Assembly (NCBI RefSeq): GCF_030758315.1
Contig: NZ_CP132336.1
Span: 4,431,001-4,495,000, forward strand
Reading direction: 5' to 3'
Length of the DNA: 64,000 nucleotides
Source: Pararhizobium sp. IMCC3301
Lineage (GTDB): Bacteria; Pseudomonadota; Alphaproteobacteria; Rhizobiales; GCA-2746425
The translations under genes were made by a program, and so were the position numbers. Positions within the stretch are counted from its first letter, which is position 1. Each line of letters begins with the position of its first letter. The notes beneath the pieces were generated by a model, which worked only from the letters and a program-made list of their open reading frames with translations, was not told the DNA's origin and made no database searches. Shown one piece after another: positions 18,503 to 27,085 of the stretch.

Positions 18503-18579
18503 ATTAATGCGAAGCGGGGCCGCCTCATTCCGCTTCTTAAAAACAGTGAGGTAGCAGCTTCCAGGAGGAGGAATTAAAA

Positions 18580-19554
18580 ATGAAGCATAGATTGAATCGC
18601 AGAAGCGCCACACAAATTCTGGCGGGCACGATGATTGCCCTGGCCGGTTTCGCAACCGCTCCCGCCCTCGCTGAATACCCTGAAAAGCCAATCAACCTTG
18701 TAATCGGATTTTCCGCAGGAGGCGGCACCGATCTGACCGGTCGCGCCTTGGCGGTACACCTGCGCAATGTTCTCGGCAAACCCGTTGTCGTCGTCAACAA
18801 ACCTGGTGCCGCCAGCATGATTGCGGCCAAATTCGTGGCCGACAGCCGACCGGACGGATACACTCTTTGGTATGGTTCAGTGGGCACGATGATTCTGGCG
18901 CGGGAATTGGAAAAGTCGGAACTTGGAGTTGACACCGATTTCGTTCAGGCAGGCACAACCACGCGTCTGGTGCCCGCCATTGCAGTTCCTGTCGAAAGCC
19001 CCTACCAGACGCTGCAGGATCTGCTTGACGACGCCAAGGCGCGGCCGGGCGAATTGCGCTGGGCCCATGGCGGTGCCGGATCGGCGTTCATGGCCTCTGG
19101 TGTCGGATTCATCGAGGCCAACGGTCTGGAAGTGCAGGCGGTGCCATTCAGCGGGACGGCGAAAGCGCGCCTCGCCATTATTGGCGGTCAGGTTGATTTC
19201 GGCATCCAGAACATGAATGCCAGCATGAATTTCGGCGAAAAGATGCGCATCCTCGGGGTTTTGCGCGGGTCGAAGCAAGAATTGATCGACAAGAGCGTGC
19301 CGGCCGCAGGTGAACTGGGCATCGACTACATCGCCATCGACAGCCCGGTCGGCATTTTGGCTCCGGCCGGAACCCCGGAAGATGTGTTGAAAATCCTTGC
19401 ATCTGCTGTCGCAGAGGCTGAAACCAGCGACGCCTACCGTGAAGCTATGGAAAAGCTGCAATTTCCAATCGCCGTGGTGCCGCAATCCGAGACCGCAGCA
19501 CAGGCCGGTGCCATCCTTGAAAACGTCCGCAGAATCCTTCCCAAACTGAAGTGA
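18580..19554 (+). CDS. tctC: TTT periplasmic substrate-binding protein TctC (set 2)
   Basis: A 324-residue Bug/TctC protein with a signal peptide (ending ATAPALAEYPEKP), then INLVIGFSAGGGTDLTGRAL, the carboxylate-contact region. The start is supported by AGGAGGAGG about 7 bases upstream, one of the strongest ribosome sites in the window. It follows the third sulfatase by 77 bases and precedes tctB and tctA. It is clearly different in sequence from the set 1 TctC, so the two importers probably take different carboxylates. Confidence 0.93.
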   Translation: MKHRLNRRSATQILAGTMIALAGFATAPALAEYPEKPINLVIGFSAGGGTDLTGRALAVHLRNVLGKPVVVVNKPGAASMIAAKFVADSRPDGYTLWYGSVGTMILARELEKSELGVDTDFVQAGTTTRLVPAIAVPVESPYQTLQDLLDDAKARPGELRWAHGGAGSAFMASGVGFIEANGLEVQAVPFSGTAKARLAIIGGQVDFGIQNMNASMNFGEKMRILGVLRGSKQELIDKSVPAAGELGIDYIAIDSPVGILAPAGTPEDVLKILASAVAEAETSDAYREAMEKLQFPIAVVPQSETAAQAGAILENVRRILPKLK

Positions 19555-19563
19555 TGAACGCTT

Positions 19564-19593
19564 CCGCAGCGGTCCGTGTGTTGGCCGCTGCGG
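19564..19593 (+). terminator. Intercistronic hairpin between tctC and tctB (set 2)
   Basis: CCGCAGCGG (19564-19572) and CCGCTGCGG (19585-19593) are perfect reverse complements around a 12-base loop, with no T-tract. Its place between tctC stop and tctB start favours the tctB start at 19626 and suggests mRNA stabilisation or partial termination favouring TctC. Confidence 0.5.
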
Positions 19594-19625
19594 GACAAGG
19601 GCGGCATCAGACTGAAAGAATTGTC

Positions 19626-20117
19626 ATGGACCGGAAAATCGATTTCATAACTGTGTTGCTGGCGCTGGTTGTCGGTCTGGTCTTCCTTTGGCAGGCCTGG
19701 GCTATTCCTGTGGGAGCGAGCGATTCCATCGGCCCCAGGCTGGTGCCGTTGATCATCGCGATGTCGGCAATCGGTCTGGCTGGCGTGCAGCTGTATTTTG
19801 ATTTTCACGCAGACGGGGTGGCAGGGACCGAACTGGCTGGAGACGACCATATAAGCATACGCAGCCTGTTTTTACAGGCCGGGCCTCTCATCCTTGCTGC
19901 TGTTCTCTATGGGCAGATGATGGTTTGGTTCGGATATCTTGTGGCGACATTTGTCGCCGCGCTGCTGGTGTTCCGGCTCTACGCAAATTCGCTGGCCCTG
20001 ACCCTCGTCAATTCCACTGCAGGTTCGCTGATCTTCTACATCGCTTTCATCAAGGGGATGGGTATCTATGATCCGCCGGGCACGATCCTGGACATCTCCG
20101 GTTTCCTGACCTGGTAG
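19626..20117 (+). CDS. tctB: Tripartite tricarboxylate transporter, small membrane subunit TctB (set 2)
   Basis: A 163-residue protein with four predicted membrane spans starting MDRKIDFITVLLALVVGLVF, normal for TctB. An upstream GTG/ATG at 19551-19554 in the same frame would run translation through a strong hairpin and add a charged, non-membrane leader, so 19626 is preferred even though its ribosome site is weak. It lies between tctC and tctA in the standard order. Confidence 0.88.
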   Translation: MDRKIDFITVLLALVVGLVFLWQAWAIPVGASDSIGPRLVPLIIAMSAIGLAGVQLYFDFHADGVAGTELAGDDHISIRSLFLQAGPLILAAVLYGQMMVWFGYLVATFVAALLVFRLYANSLALTLVNSTAGSLIFYIAFIKGMGIYDPPGTILDISGFLTW

Positions 20118-20127
20118 GAGCGGGCAA

Positions 20128-21657
20128 ATGGATATTCTCAACGGCTTCGTTTACCTGTTCAGCAACCCGACCGCTGTGGCCTTTGTGTTTCTCGCGGCCC
20201 TTGTTGGTGTCATCGTTGGCGCGATACCGGGACTGACTGCGGCTGCCGCTATCGCCATGCTGGTTCCCGTGACCTTCTATCTGGACCCGCTGACGGCCCT
20301 GGCATTTCTGTACGTGATCGGAAAATCCGGCCGCTTCGGCGGATCAATCTCGGCCATTCTGTTCAATACTCCTGGTACTGCGGCGTCAGCAGCGACGCTG
20401 ATTGACGGCTATCCGATGACCAGGCGGGGCCAGGCTGGCAAGGCGCTTAAGACGGCAAGCATAGCGTCCGTATTCGGCGATACCGTTGGCGAGCTGATCC
20501 TGATTTTCGGTGCCGTCGCCATTGCCTCGGTAACGCAACAATTCGGTCCTCCGGAATATTTCGCGGTCTATATGATGGCTTTTATCATCATCAGTTCCGT
20601 AACCGGCGATTCAATTATCAAGGGGCTGCTGAGCACGGTCCTGGGTATTCTTGTGGCGTTGATCGGAATTGATCCGATTTCGGCAGAGCCACGGCTCGAC
20701 TTCGGGCTGCTTGAGTTTCAGTCGGGCCTTGCACTGATCCCGCTGCTGCTGGGGATTTTCGTCCTCTCCGAGCTGGCGATCCAGGTTGAGATCGTAGCCA
20801 GGGGCGGTGTGTTGAAGGAGCGTGAAATCAGCGATGATCCGGATGCTTCAAGATTCACGCTGCCGGAATTTCGCCGTTGCATCCCCGTGATGCTGCGATC
20901 ATCGCTGATCGGTGCATTCATAGGCATTCTGCCTGGCCTTGGCTCGGCAGTGGCAGGGTTCGCAGCCTACGGCGAAGAGAAACGACGCGCAAAGGAGCCA
21001 GAAAAGTGGGGTACGGGTATCGTTGAGGGCGTCGCAGCGCCAGAATCGGCCAACAACGCCGTATCTGGCCCGACCATGATCCCGCTGCTGGCACTCGGTG
21101 TCCCCGGCAGCACCATCGCCGCTATCCTGATCGGCGTCTTCCTGATCCACGGAATTCCGATCGGCCCGTCCATATTCGATACTTCGCGCGATCTGATCTT
21201 CGGGCTGTTTGCGGCCGGTCTGGTTGGAATAGTGCTGTACGGAATTATCGGCTATTACGGCGGACCGCTGATCGGCCATGTTATTGCCCTGGTGCCACCA
21301 CGGCTGATCTATCCTTACATCTTCCTGACCTGCATTGTGTCGGCCTATTCCGCCCGCACCAGCGTTTTCGATGTCTTCATCATGAGTGCGGCGGGCCTTT
21401 TCGGCTACCTCATGCGCAAGGTCGATTTTTCGCCTGCCGCTTTCATCATCGCCTTCGTGTTGGCGTCAGGTGCCGAAGAGGCGTTCCGCCAGTCTCTGCT
21501 GTTGTCGAGCAGCGGCTGGCTGGTCTTTTTTGAACGGCCCTGGGCACTGGTATTTTTCGCATTCGCGGTGCTTGTTTCCGGGCAGCGCATCTGGAAGAAG
21601 ATGCGCCCGTCCCACGACCCCAAACCGGTGCGGCCCTTTGATGACCTTTCGGAATGA
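20128..21657 (+). CDS. tctA: Tripartite tricarboxylate transporter, large membrane subunit TctA (set 2)
   Basis: A 509-residue polytopic protein with the TctA motifs VGVIVGAIPGLTAAAA, FGGSISAILFNTPGTAASAA, IGILPGLGSAVAGFAAYGEE and GVPGSTIAAILIG. GGAGCGGG upstream supports the ATG at 20128. It forms the transport channel fed by the set 2 TctC. Its stop overlaps the hydrolase start by 4 bases, so the hydrolase belongs to the same mRNA. Confidence 0.95.
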   Translation: MDILNGFVYLFSNPTAVAFVFLAALVGVIVGAIPGLTAAAAIAMLVPVTFYLDPLTALAFLYVIGKSGRFGGSISAILFNTPGTAASAATLIDGYPMTRRGQAGKALKTASIASVFGDTVGELILIFGAVAIASVTQQFGPPEYFAVYMMAFIIISSVTGDSIIKGLLSTVLGILVALIGIDPISAEPRLDFGLLEFQSGLALIPLLLGIFVLSELAIQVEIVARGGVLKEREISDDPDASRFTLPEFRRCIPVMLRSSLIGAFIGILPGLGSAVAGFAAYGEEKRRAKEPEKWGTGIVEGVAAPESANNAVSGPTMIPLLALGVPGSTIAAILIGVFLIHGIPIGPSIFDTSRDLIFGLFAAGLVGIVLYGIIGYYGGPLIGHVIALVPPRLIYPYIFLTCIVSAYSARTSVFDVFIMSAAGLFGYLMRKVDFSPAAFIIAFVLASGAEEAFRQSLLLSSSGWLVFFERPWALVFFAFAVLVSGQRIWKKMRPSHDPKPVRPFDDLSE

Positions 21658-22466
21658 AGCGGATATCAGCAAATCGCCTGACATTCATGGTCGGCATTGC
21701 GGGAACGGGGCCACGGCTGCTATTTCTGACCGGCAGCAGCGGGGATCTGCGAAACGCCAACACACCGCTTAAAGCGTCTCTCACGCGGCATTTCGAGGTG
21801 CTGACATTCGATCAACGTGGCATGGGTCAAAGCGACAAACCCGATCTCCCGTACACAATGCGGGATTACGCGCAGGACGCCGCAGCCATTCTGGACGCTG
21901 TGGGCTGGGAGGCAGCCTGTGTTGCCGGATATTCCTTTGGTGGCATGGTGGCGCAGGAACTGGCGCTGGGCTGGCCGGAGCGAGTCACGCGGCTGGCGCT
22001 TGTGGCAACGACTGCAGGAGGCAAGGGTGGCGCTTCCTATCCGATCCATGAGCTGGACGCACTGGCCGGTTCAGATCGAGCGCGCAGAGGCCTGGAGATC
22101 ACGGATCTCAGCTTCACACCCGAGTGGCAGGCGGCCCACCCTGAGGAAGCCAAAGCCCGCATCGATGCAAAAATGGCGACCGGCTTGGGTTTTGCCGCAG
22201 AGCTTGGCGCGGCGACCGGCCGGCGCCAGCAACTGGCGGCGCGGGCGGCCCATGACACTTATGACCGGCTACCGTGGATTGCGGTTCCAACGCTGGTTCT
22301 GGGCGGGCGCAGCGACGGACAGGCACCGTTGGCACCCCAGAAAGCGATGGCGCAGCGAATTCCGGGAAGCCGGTTTGAAGAAATCGACGGAACCCACGAG
22401 ATGCTATGGCGGGATGATGCGATCTTTGCCCGCATCGCCCGTTTCTTTTCAGAACCAGCGGGATGA
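21654..22466 (+). CDS. Alpha/beta hydrolase (3-oxoadipate enol-lactonase-like)
   Basis: A 270-residue alpha/beta hydrolase with the nucleophile elbow GYSFGG (Ser94), an acid in LGGRSDGQAPL and the histidine in IDGTHEMLW, a complete triad. The oxyanion-side motif is the LTGSSGD region and FDQRGMGQSDKP follows. Similar proteins open lactones or cleave esters of small carboxylic acids; a lactonase acting on a desulfated sugar or aromatic lactone would fit the island. ATG overlaps the tctA stop (ATGA), so it is translationally coupled. It is the last intact gene of the operon; a dehydrogenase remnant follows. Confidence 0.85.
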   Translation: MKRISANRLTFMVGIAGTGPRLLFLTGSSGDLRNANTPLKASLTRHFEVLTFDQRGMGQSDKPDLPYTMRDYAQDAAAILDAVGWEAACVAGYSFGGMVAQELALGWPERVTRLALVATTAGGKGGASYPIHELDALAGSDRARRGLEITDLSFTPEWQAAHPEEAKARIDAKMATGLGFAAELGAATGRRQQLAARAAHDTYDRLPWIAVPTLVLGGRSDGQAPLAPQKAMAQRIPGSRFEEIDGTHEMLWRDDAIFARIARFFSEPAG

Positions 22467-22531
22467 GCCGCCAGTACAGGGACCGGACCTCAGCCGTGAT
22501 CTCAACCTGAACACGTAATTGAAATACAAGT

Positions 22532-22642
22532 ATGATGAACAATGTCGTCATTGGTCTGGGCTCGATGGGCTATGGAATAGCGCAATCGGTCCGGCGTGGA
22601 AGCGGGAGTATCCGCCGGACCGCGCGCTTTATTTACGTGTAA
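22532..22642 (+). pseudogene. Remnant of a beta-hydroxyacid dehydrogenase (N-terminal NAD-binding piece)
   Basis: Two in-frame ATGs at 22532 and 22535 begin NNVVIGLGSMGYGIAQSVRRG, the Rossmann start of 3-hydroxyisobutyrate/tartronate-semialdehyde dehydrogenases (GLGxMGxxxA). The frame then turns into unrelated sequence and stops after 36 codons at 22640-22642. The rest of the gene is missing, which looks like a deletion or recombination scar at the right edge of the sulfatase island. The following 277 bases to the Rieske gene hold nothing I recognise. Confidence 0.65.
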
Positions 22643-22919
22643 CGGATGCCGCTAGGAAGCGTCTACTCCCATAATGCGTCAGAACGTGTCCTGGCCAGAC
22701 GAGGAACCGCCGGTGCGCCCAGCGTCCGCCATGGAATTGTAGACCCTCGTTCACCAGATGTGTTGCGCGAGTGTGCACCTGCGCGCTGTCCGAACACGCG
22801 AATGTCACAGCACCTGTTTGCCGCGTCGAAGGTCACTGACGAATGCTGGTCATGGGGCAGGCCGGGGCCGTGAGGGACGGTGTCGCGAAACCGGCCCGCA
22901 GCAAGTGAAGGAGAGCGAG

Positions 22920-23531
22920 ATGTCCGACGCAGGCCCGACAATTGACCAATCCGCGGACGAACCCGGCAAGGGTGACCGCCGCGATTTTCTATATTTGGCA
23001 ACCGCTGCCACAGGCGCGGTCGCGATAGGTGCCGCCATCTGGCCCTTGATCGATTCCATGAACCCCGCTGCGGACGTTTTGAGCCAGTCGGTCATTTCTC
23101 TCGATCTGACAGACGTGGTTGTGGGGTCGCGGATCACCATCACATGGGCCGGCAAACCAGTTTTCATCTGGCGCCGCTCGCCCGAGACGATCTCAGAGGC
23201 GCGGGCAACACCGCTTGATGACCTTGTCGACCAGATCGACAAGACTGCCGAAAATCCCAACAACAGTCAGGATATGCCTGCACTCGATGTGAACCGGGCT
23301 GCAGATGAGACTGGAGAATGGCTGGTTGTGATCGGAATTTGCACCCATCTGGGCTGTGTTCCTCTGGGCCAGGATGGCTCCAGCATCGGAGACTTTGGAG
23401 GCTGGTTCTGCCCCTGCCACGGCTCGCACTACGACCGGTCCGGCCGCATCCGCAAAGGACCTGCGCCGCGCAATCTGGATATCCCACCCTATACCCTTGG
23501 ACCCGATCTGATGCTGACTATCGGCGCCTGA
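22920..23531 (+). CDS. petA: Rieske iron-sulfur protein of the cytochrome bc1 complex, without bc partners nearby
   Basis: A 203-residue ubiquinol-cytochrome c reductase iron-sulfur subunit. A Tat-type [20 protein letters not shown] segment near residues 20-40 forms the membrane anchor. The [2Fe-2S] ligands lie in CTHLGC (Cys141, His143) and CPCHGSHYD (Cys164, His167), with disulfide cysteines Cys146 and Cys166. AAGGAGAG lies upstream of ATG 22920. In most alphaproteobacteria petA is followed by cytochrome b and c1 genes; here a convergent SDR gene follows, so this is an isolated or second copy. Its electron partner cannot be told from the window. Confidence 0.9.
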   Translation: MSDAGPTIDQSADEPGKGDRRDFLYLATAATGAVAIGAAIWPLIDSMNPAADVLSQSVISLDLTDVVVGSRITITWAGKPVFIWRRSPETISEARATPLDDLVDQIDKTAENPNNSQDMPALDVNRAADETGEWLVVIGICTHLGCVPLGQDGSSIGDFGGWFCPCHGSHYDRSGRIRKGPAPRNLDIPPYTLGPDLMLTIGA

Positions 23532-23583
23532 GTTATTTTGCAGAAGCCTGGGAAATGCAGGAAGACGCCGTGAAAGCAGGCGA

Positions 23584-24354
23584 TCAACCTGCGGCCATGC
23601 CGCCATCGACTGGATATTGCGCACCTGTAATGAAAGCGGAGTCGTCCGAGGCGAGGAACAGGACAAGTTTGGCAATATCTGCGCTTTCACCATAGCGGCC
23701 GAGCGGAATCGTCGACGCAAGTTGCTGTTTCACCGCCTCGCCGTGACCCGGACTGAACCCGTCTTCGAGCGAACGCATCATACGGGTGTTGACGGGCGAG
23801 GGGTGGACGGAATTGACCCGCACGCCATACGGAGCGGCTTCGATTGCGGCGGCGCGGGTCAGGCCGACGACCGCATGTTTCGATGTGATATAGGGCGCCA
23901 CGTTGGGGCTGCCCTTCAGCCCGGCAATGGAGGACATGTTGATGATGCTGCCGGATTTGCGGCCGGTCATCACCGGCAGAACATGCTGAAGCCCCAAAAA
24001 GGCGCCGCGCACATTGACGGCCATAACCCGGTCGAAATCGTCGAGCTTCTGATCGACCAGTGGCGCAACCTTGCCTTCGATGCCGGCATTGTTGAAGAAC
24101 ACGTCAATGCGTCCGAACCGTTCCACAGTCTCTTTCACATATCGTGCAGTGTCGTCGGCCTGCGACACATCGGCGGCAATGGTGAGAACATCGCCAAGGC
24201 CGTCAAGTTCGCTCGCGACCCTCTCCAGATCGCGTTTTTTCAGATCGACCAGCGCAACGCGGGCCCCTTCGTTCAGGAACAGCCTGGCCGTTTCCAGCCC
24301 GATGCCGGCCGCGCCACCGGTAATCAGGGCAACCTTGTCCTTGAGACGTTTCAT
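23584..24354 (-). CDS. Short-chain dehydrogenase/reductase
   Basis: A 256-residue classical SDR with the NAD(P) motif TGGAAGIG, the NNAG motif (FFNNAGIEG), catalytic serine in NMSS, and the YITSK active-site tyrosine and lysine. The C-terminal GAQYPVDGGMAAG is typical. Asp in VALVDLKKRD after the second strand suggests NAD preference. Start 24354 follows AAGGAG. It lies downstream of nirK on the same strand, separated by 215 bases with two hairpins, so it may be transcribed on its own. No substrate can be assigned. Confidence 0.88.
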   Translation of the reverse strand: MKRLKDKVALITGGAAGIGLETARLFLNEGARVALVDLKKRDLERVASELDGLGDVLTIAADVSQADDTARYVKETVERFGRIDVFFNNAGIEGKVAPLVDQKLDDFDRVMAVNVRGAFLGLQHVLPVMTGRKSGSIINMSSIAGLKGSPNVAPYITSKHAVVGLTRAAAIEAAPYGVRVNSVHPSPVNTRMMRSLEDGFSPGHGEAVKQQLASTIPLGRYGESADIAKLVLFLASDDSAFITGAQYPVDGGMAAG

Positions 24355-24486
24355 GGCAAATCTCCTTATGCGTGAATTTTCATTGCTTGCAGTGCTGTGT
24401 TGCGGCGGTTCCAGGCCGGATATATAGCCGGTCATTCCATCCCTTTTGGCCGCCGGAACGTTGCGCAGACAAGCTTCATCGGTTTT

Positions 24487-24542
24487 GGTCTGTCGGCACT
24501 CTGAAGTGCCGGCAGACCTATTTGCACTCCGTTAGCGGAGTG
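24487..24542 (-). terminator. Two back-to-back hairpins downstream of nirK
   Basis: GGTCTGTCGGCACT (24487-24500) pairs with AGTGCCGGCAGACC (24505-24518) at 13 of 14 positions around a 4-base loop, and CACTCCG (24525-24531) pairs perfectly with CGGAGTG (24536-24542) around TTAG. They begin 28 bases beyond the nirK stop. Neither has a proper T-run, so a factor-independent terminator is only probable. Confidence 0.5.
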
Positions 24543-24569
24543 ATGGCCGGGCAGTGCGCCGCGGGGCTT

Positions 24570-25754
24570 CTAGTTTTCCGAACCTTCCGTTGCCGGTGCG
24601 CCGTCAAGCGACGCGAATATGTCCGGATTCTCATCGCCTTCCACGTAGAGGTAGCCGGCAAGACCTCGCTCGGCGCGGGACAGCGCGTGATCGACCAGAA
24701 CGTAGCGCCCTGGCACATCGCATTTGAACTCCACCATTGCAGCCCCACCGGCCGGAACGGCGATGGTCTGAACGTTTTCCAGCGGTGGCGTTTGCAAGGA
24801 GCCGTGCAGATAGACCCTGTCAAAAATTTCACCGATCACATGGAACGAAGAGATGTAGTTGGGACCACCAACACCGAAAAAGATACGCACTGTCTCGCCG
24901 ACTTTTGCCTTTAAAGGGTAGTGTTCGGTCAGAGCACCAGTATGGCCGTTGAAAACCAGATACTCGGCTCGCTCGTCGATCAGCTTGTCGTAGCTTTCGT
25001 TCAGAAGACCCGTGGTTCCGTACCGCTCTTCAGTATAGATCTCGCCTTGCATGACGTAGTACTCGCGATCGACCGGCGGCAGTCCGCCTTCGGGTTCCAC
25101 GAGGATCAACCCGTACATGCCGTTGGCAATGTGAAGCGCCACCGGCGCAACCGCACAATGATAGACATAAAGACCGGGGTTGAGCGCCTTAAAGCGGAAA
25201 CTGTAGTCCTCGCCCGGCCCGGGCATTCCCAGTGCAGCCCCGCCGCCGGGGCCGGTCACGGCATGCAGGTCGATATTGTGCGCAAACCAGCTCTCCTCAT
25301 TATTCTTCAGGTAAACCTCAACCGTGTCGCCGACCCGCACCCGCTGGAAAGGCCCCGGTATCTTGCCGTTGAAGGTCCAGAACCGGTAGCGGGTATTGGT
25401 GTCGAGATGGCCCTCGATCTCGATCGTTTCGAATTCGAGCCGGACAGTGGCAGGTTCCGTCCGGGTGATAGGAGGGGGCACGTTCGCAGGATTTTGGCTG
25501 ATGTCGGTGATGTTGGGGTGGGTTGGGTTGGCGGTGTAGAGCCGGTTGCCGGAATTGCTGACGGCACCGGCGTGCGGGCTGCCGATTGTATCGGCAGACT
25601 GGGCAACTGCAGGCGAAGCGCCCAGCATGCTGCCGACCGCGAGACCGGCAGAGCTTGCCAAAAGATTGCGTCGGCTGACGGGTACAGCGAAACCCTTCTC
25701 AGGGCTCAAAGCGGCCTCCTGATCGACCGGGATATGATCGGGTTTATCGGACAT
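24570..25754 (-). CDS. nirK: Copper-containing nitrite reductase NirK
   Basis: This enzyme reduces nitrite to nitric oxide in the periplasm. The 394-residue protein starts at 25754 (AAGGAG upstream) and has a Tat signal (SRRNLLASSAG). Two cupredoxin domains follow. Type 1 copper ligands are His159, Cys200, His208 and Met213 (in YHCAVAPVALHIANGMYG). Type 2 ligands are His164, His199 and His305 (ISSFHVIGEI). The catalytic Asp162 is in NIDLHAV. The CAVAPV form with one residue fewer between Cys and His is that of one of the two main NirK groups. No nor or nos genes lie in the window. An FNR/NNR-like box lies upstream, so induction at low oxygen or by nitric oxide is likely. Confidence 0.96.
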   Translation of the reverse strand: MSDKPDHIPVDQEAALSPEKGFAVPVSRRNLLASSAGLAVGSMLGASPAVAQSADTIGSPHAGAVSNSGNRLYTANPTHPNITDISQNPANVPPPITRTEPATVRLEFETIEIEGHLDTNTRYRFWTFNGKIPGPFQRVRVGDTVEVYLKNNEESWFAHNIDLHAVTGPGGGAALGMPGPGEDYSFRFKALNPGLYVYHCAVAPVALHIANGMYGLILVEPEGGLPPVDREYYVMQGEIYTEERYGTTGLLNESYDKLIDERAEYLVFNGHTGALTEHYPLKAKVGETVRIFFGVGGPNYISSFHVIGEIFDRVYLHGSLQTPPLENVQTIAVPAGGAAMVEFKCDVPGRYVLVDHALSRAERGLAGYLYVEGDENPDIFASLDGAPATEGSEN

Positions 25755-25815
25755 GGCGAACTCCTTGGTTGCTCCGAATAATGTCTGGACGATAGCTGTT
25801 TCGGGAGTGCGAACT

Positions 25816-25829
25816 TTGTTCCAGATCAA
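25816..25829 (-). promoter_or_regulatory. FNR/NNR-type box upstream of nirK
   Basis: TTGTT-CCAG-ATCAA matches the FNR/NNR/DNR consensus TTGAT-N4-ATCAA at 9 of 10 positions. Its centre is 68 bases upstream of the nirK start, which suits activation from about -41.5 of a promoter starting near 25781. Control of nirK by CRP/FNR-family regulators is well established in denitrifiers; no such regulator is encoded in this window. Confidence 0.65.
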
Positions 25830-26437
25830 ACCCAGATCAATTCTCCGGGTTTTCCATTCGCAACGTCTGCCGCCGCAAACTTAGTGTGTTCAGCACGCCC
25901 GACAGCGACGACGCTCTCATCGCGGAGGCGGCAATGAATGGGCCTATCAGAATCCTGGTGAGCGCATAGAGCACACTGGCTCCGAGGGAAGCGCAAAGGA
26001 CATGGCGCAACGACTTCGGCGGAAAGGCCCGATTTCTGATCAACAAGCCGGATCAGGCAAGTGGTTACAGAAGCGAGGTTACCGAAAACTGCGAAGGGGT
26101 ACTTGTGACGCTCCTTCGCGGTCTCGGTCCCTGCAACGAATCTGTCTATCTCGCTGGCGGACTGGTGCAGCGTTAGCTGGCAAATGTGAAACTGCCGGAA
26201 TTCCGTGCGTATGCGGGAACCGGTGATGTCGAAATTGTGGTCGGATTGCAGATGCCGGCAGACACTGAAGCAGAGCGGGAACATGCATTGTGCAGCAAGA
26301 GCAGATCACCAGAGTGGACACGAAATTGTCAAGTTTGTTCGCTTCTGTTTTCGACACGGACTGGTATAGTTATCGGCAGAATTCAATGCGCGGACCCCGG
26401 GTCTGGCAAGGAAAAATCTGAAAGAAACCATCAATTT
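25830..26437. other. Intergenic region upstream of nirK with one doubtful small membrane ORF
   Basis: About 600 bases lie between the nirK box and the next rightward gene. A minus-strand frame at 25837-26046 could encode 69 residues with one hydrophobic stretch (LGASVLYALTRILIGPFIAA) and a basic tail, but I see no family match and no convincing ribosome site. It may be a decayed gene end or chance. Longer frames here on both strands have no recognisable content. Confidence 0.3.
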
Positions 26438-27085
26438 ATGAAGCAAGCGGGAAAGATCATGCACAACGCACCCTTCAGTTTAAAACGTATTGCCGGGCTG
26501 GCGGCCTTCAGTCTCCTGTCATTTCTGGCGCTGCCGGCCCAACCAGCTCTTTCACATGAATTCATCGTCGCACTGCGAGCCGTCGGGGTGGAGCAGGAGA
26601 CGATTCTGACCGACGCACTTCGGGGCTTTTTGCTGGCGACAGCAGAGCAGGACGGTCACGCAGATGAGACATCGAATGGCCACCTCGGCGGCTTGGATGT
26701 CTACATCCTGCCGCAGTCCGATGGCTTTGCTACCCGCTTCCCGGACCTCAAAACCGCGCCCGGCGAGCGCCCCGACATTACTGTTGTGATCGGGCCTTCC
26801 GACGCCGTCGCCGCCGAGATCGAAAAGACCGGTGCAGAAAGCGTGGTTATCTCTCCTGGGACGCTTTCCAGCGCCAACAGCTGGCGCGCGGATGAAACTC
26901 AAAAACCCGGCAGTTTCGCCGCCCGGTATGCTTCTGCTTACAGCCAGCCAGCCAGCCGCTGGGCCGCCGAGGGCTACAACGCCGCCCGCCGCCTCGATGC
27001 TGCCATCCGCCCCCTTGGTGGGGTGAGCAACCAGGCCGCGCTTGAACGCGGCTTTGCTGACAGCGCCGACGGCATCCAGTGGTAA
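26438..27085 (+). CDS. Exported protein resembling a shortened type I periplasmic-binding protein
   Basis: The 215-residue product starts with a signal peptide (LKRIAGLAAFSLLSFLALPA, cleavage near PALSHE). GLDVYILPQSDGF and RWAAEGYNAARRLDAAIRPLGGV resemble pieces of Leu/Ile/Val-type binding proteins, whose C-termini read much like the latter, but at about 190 mature residues it is half the usual length and would lack a full two-lobed fold. ATG 26438 is used; ATG 26459, with GGGAAAG before it, is equally possible. The stop overlaps the PAP2 gene start by 7 bases, implying a shared mRNA and perhaps a shared function. The function is not known. Confidence 0.6.
   Translation: MKQAGKIMHNAPFSLKRIAGLAAFSLLSFLALPAQPALSHEFIVALRAVGVEQETILTDALRGFLLATAEQDGHADETSNGHLGGLDVYILPQSDGFATRFPDLKTAPGERPDITVVIGPSDAVAAEIEKTGAESVVISPGTLSSANSWRADETQKPGSFAARYASAYSQPASRWAAEGYNAARRLDAAIRPLGGVSNQAALERGFADSADGIQW

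Noticed and set aside
25826-26284. 152-residue minus-strand frame upstream of nirK
   Set aside because: No start signal, signal peptide or motif; it also runs across the FNR-type box edge, so it is treated as non-coding.
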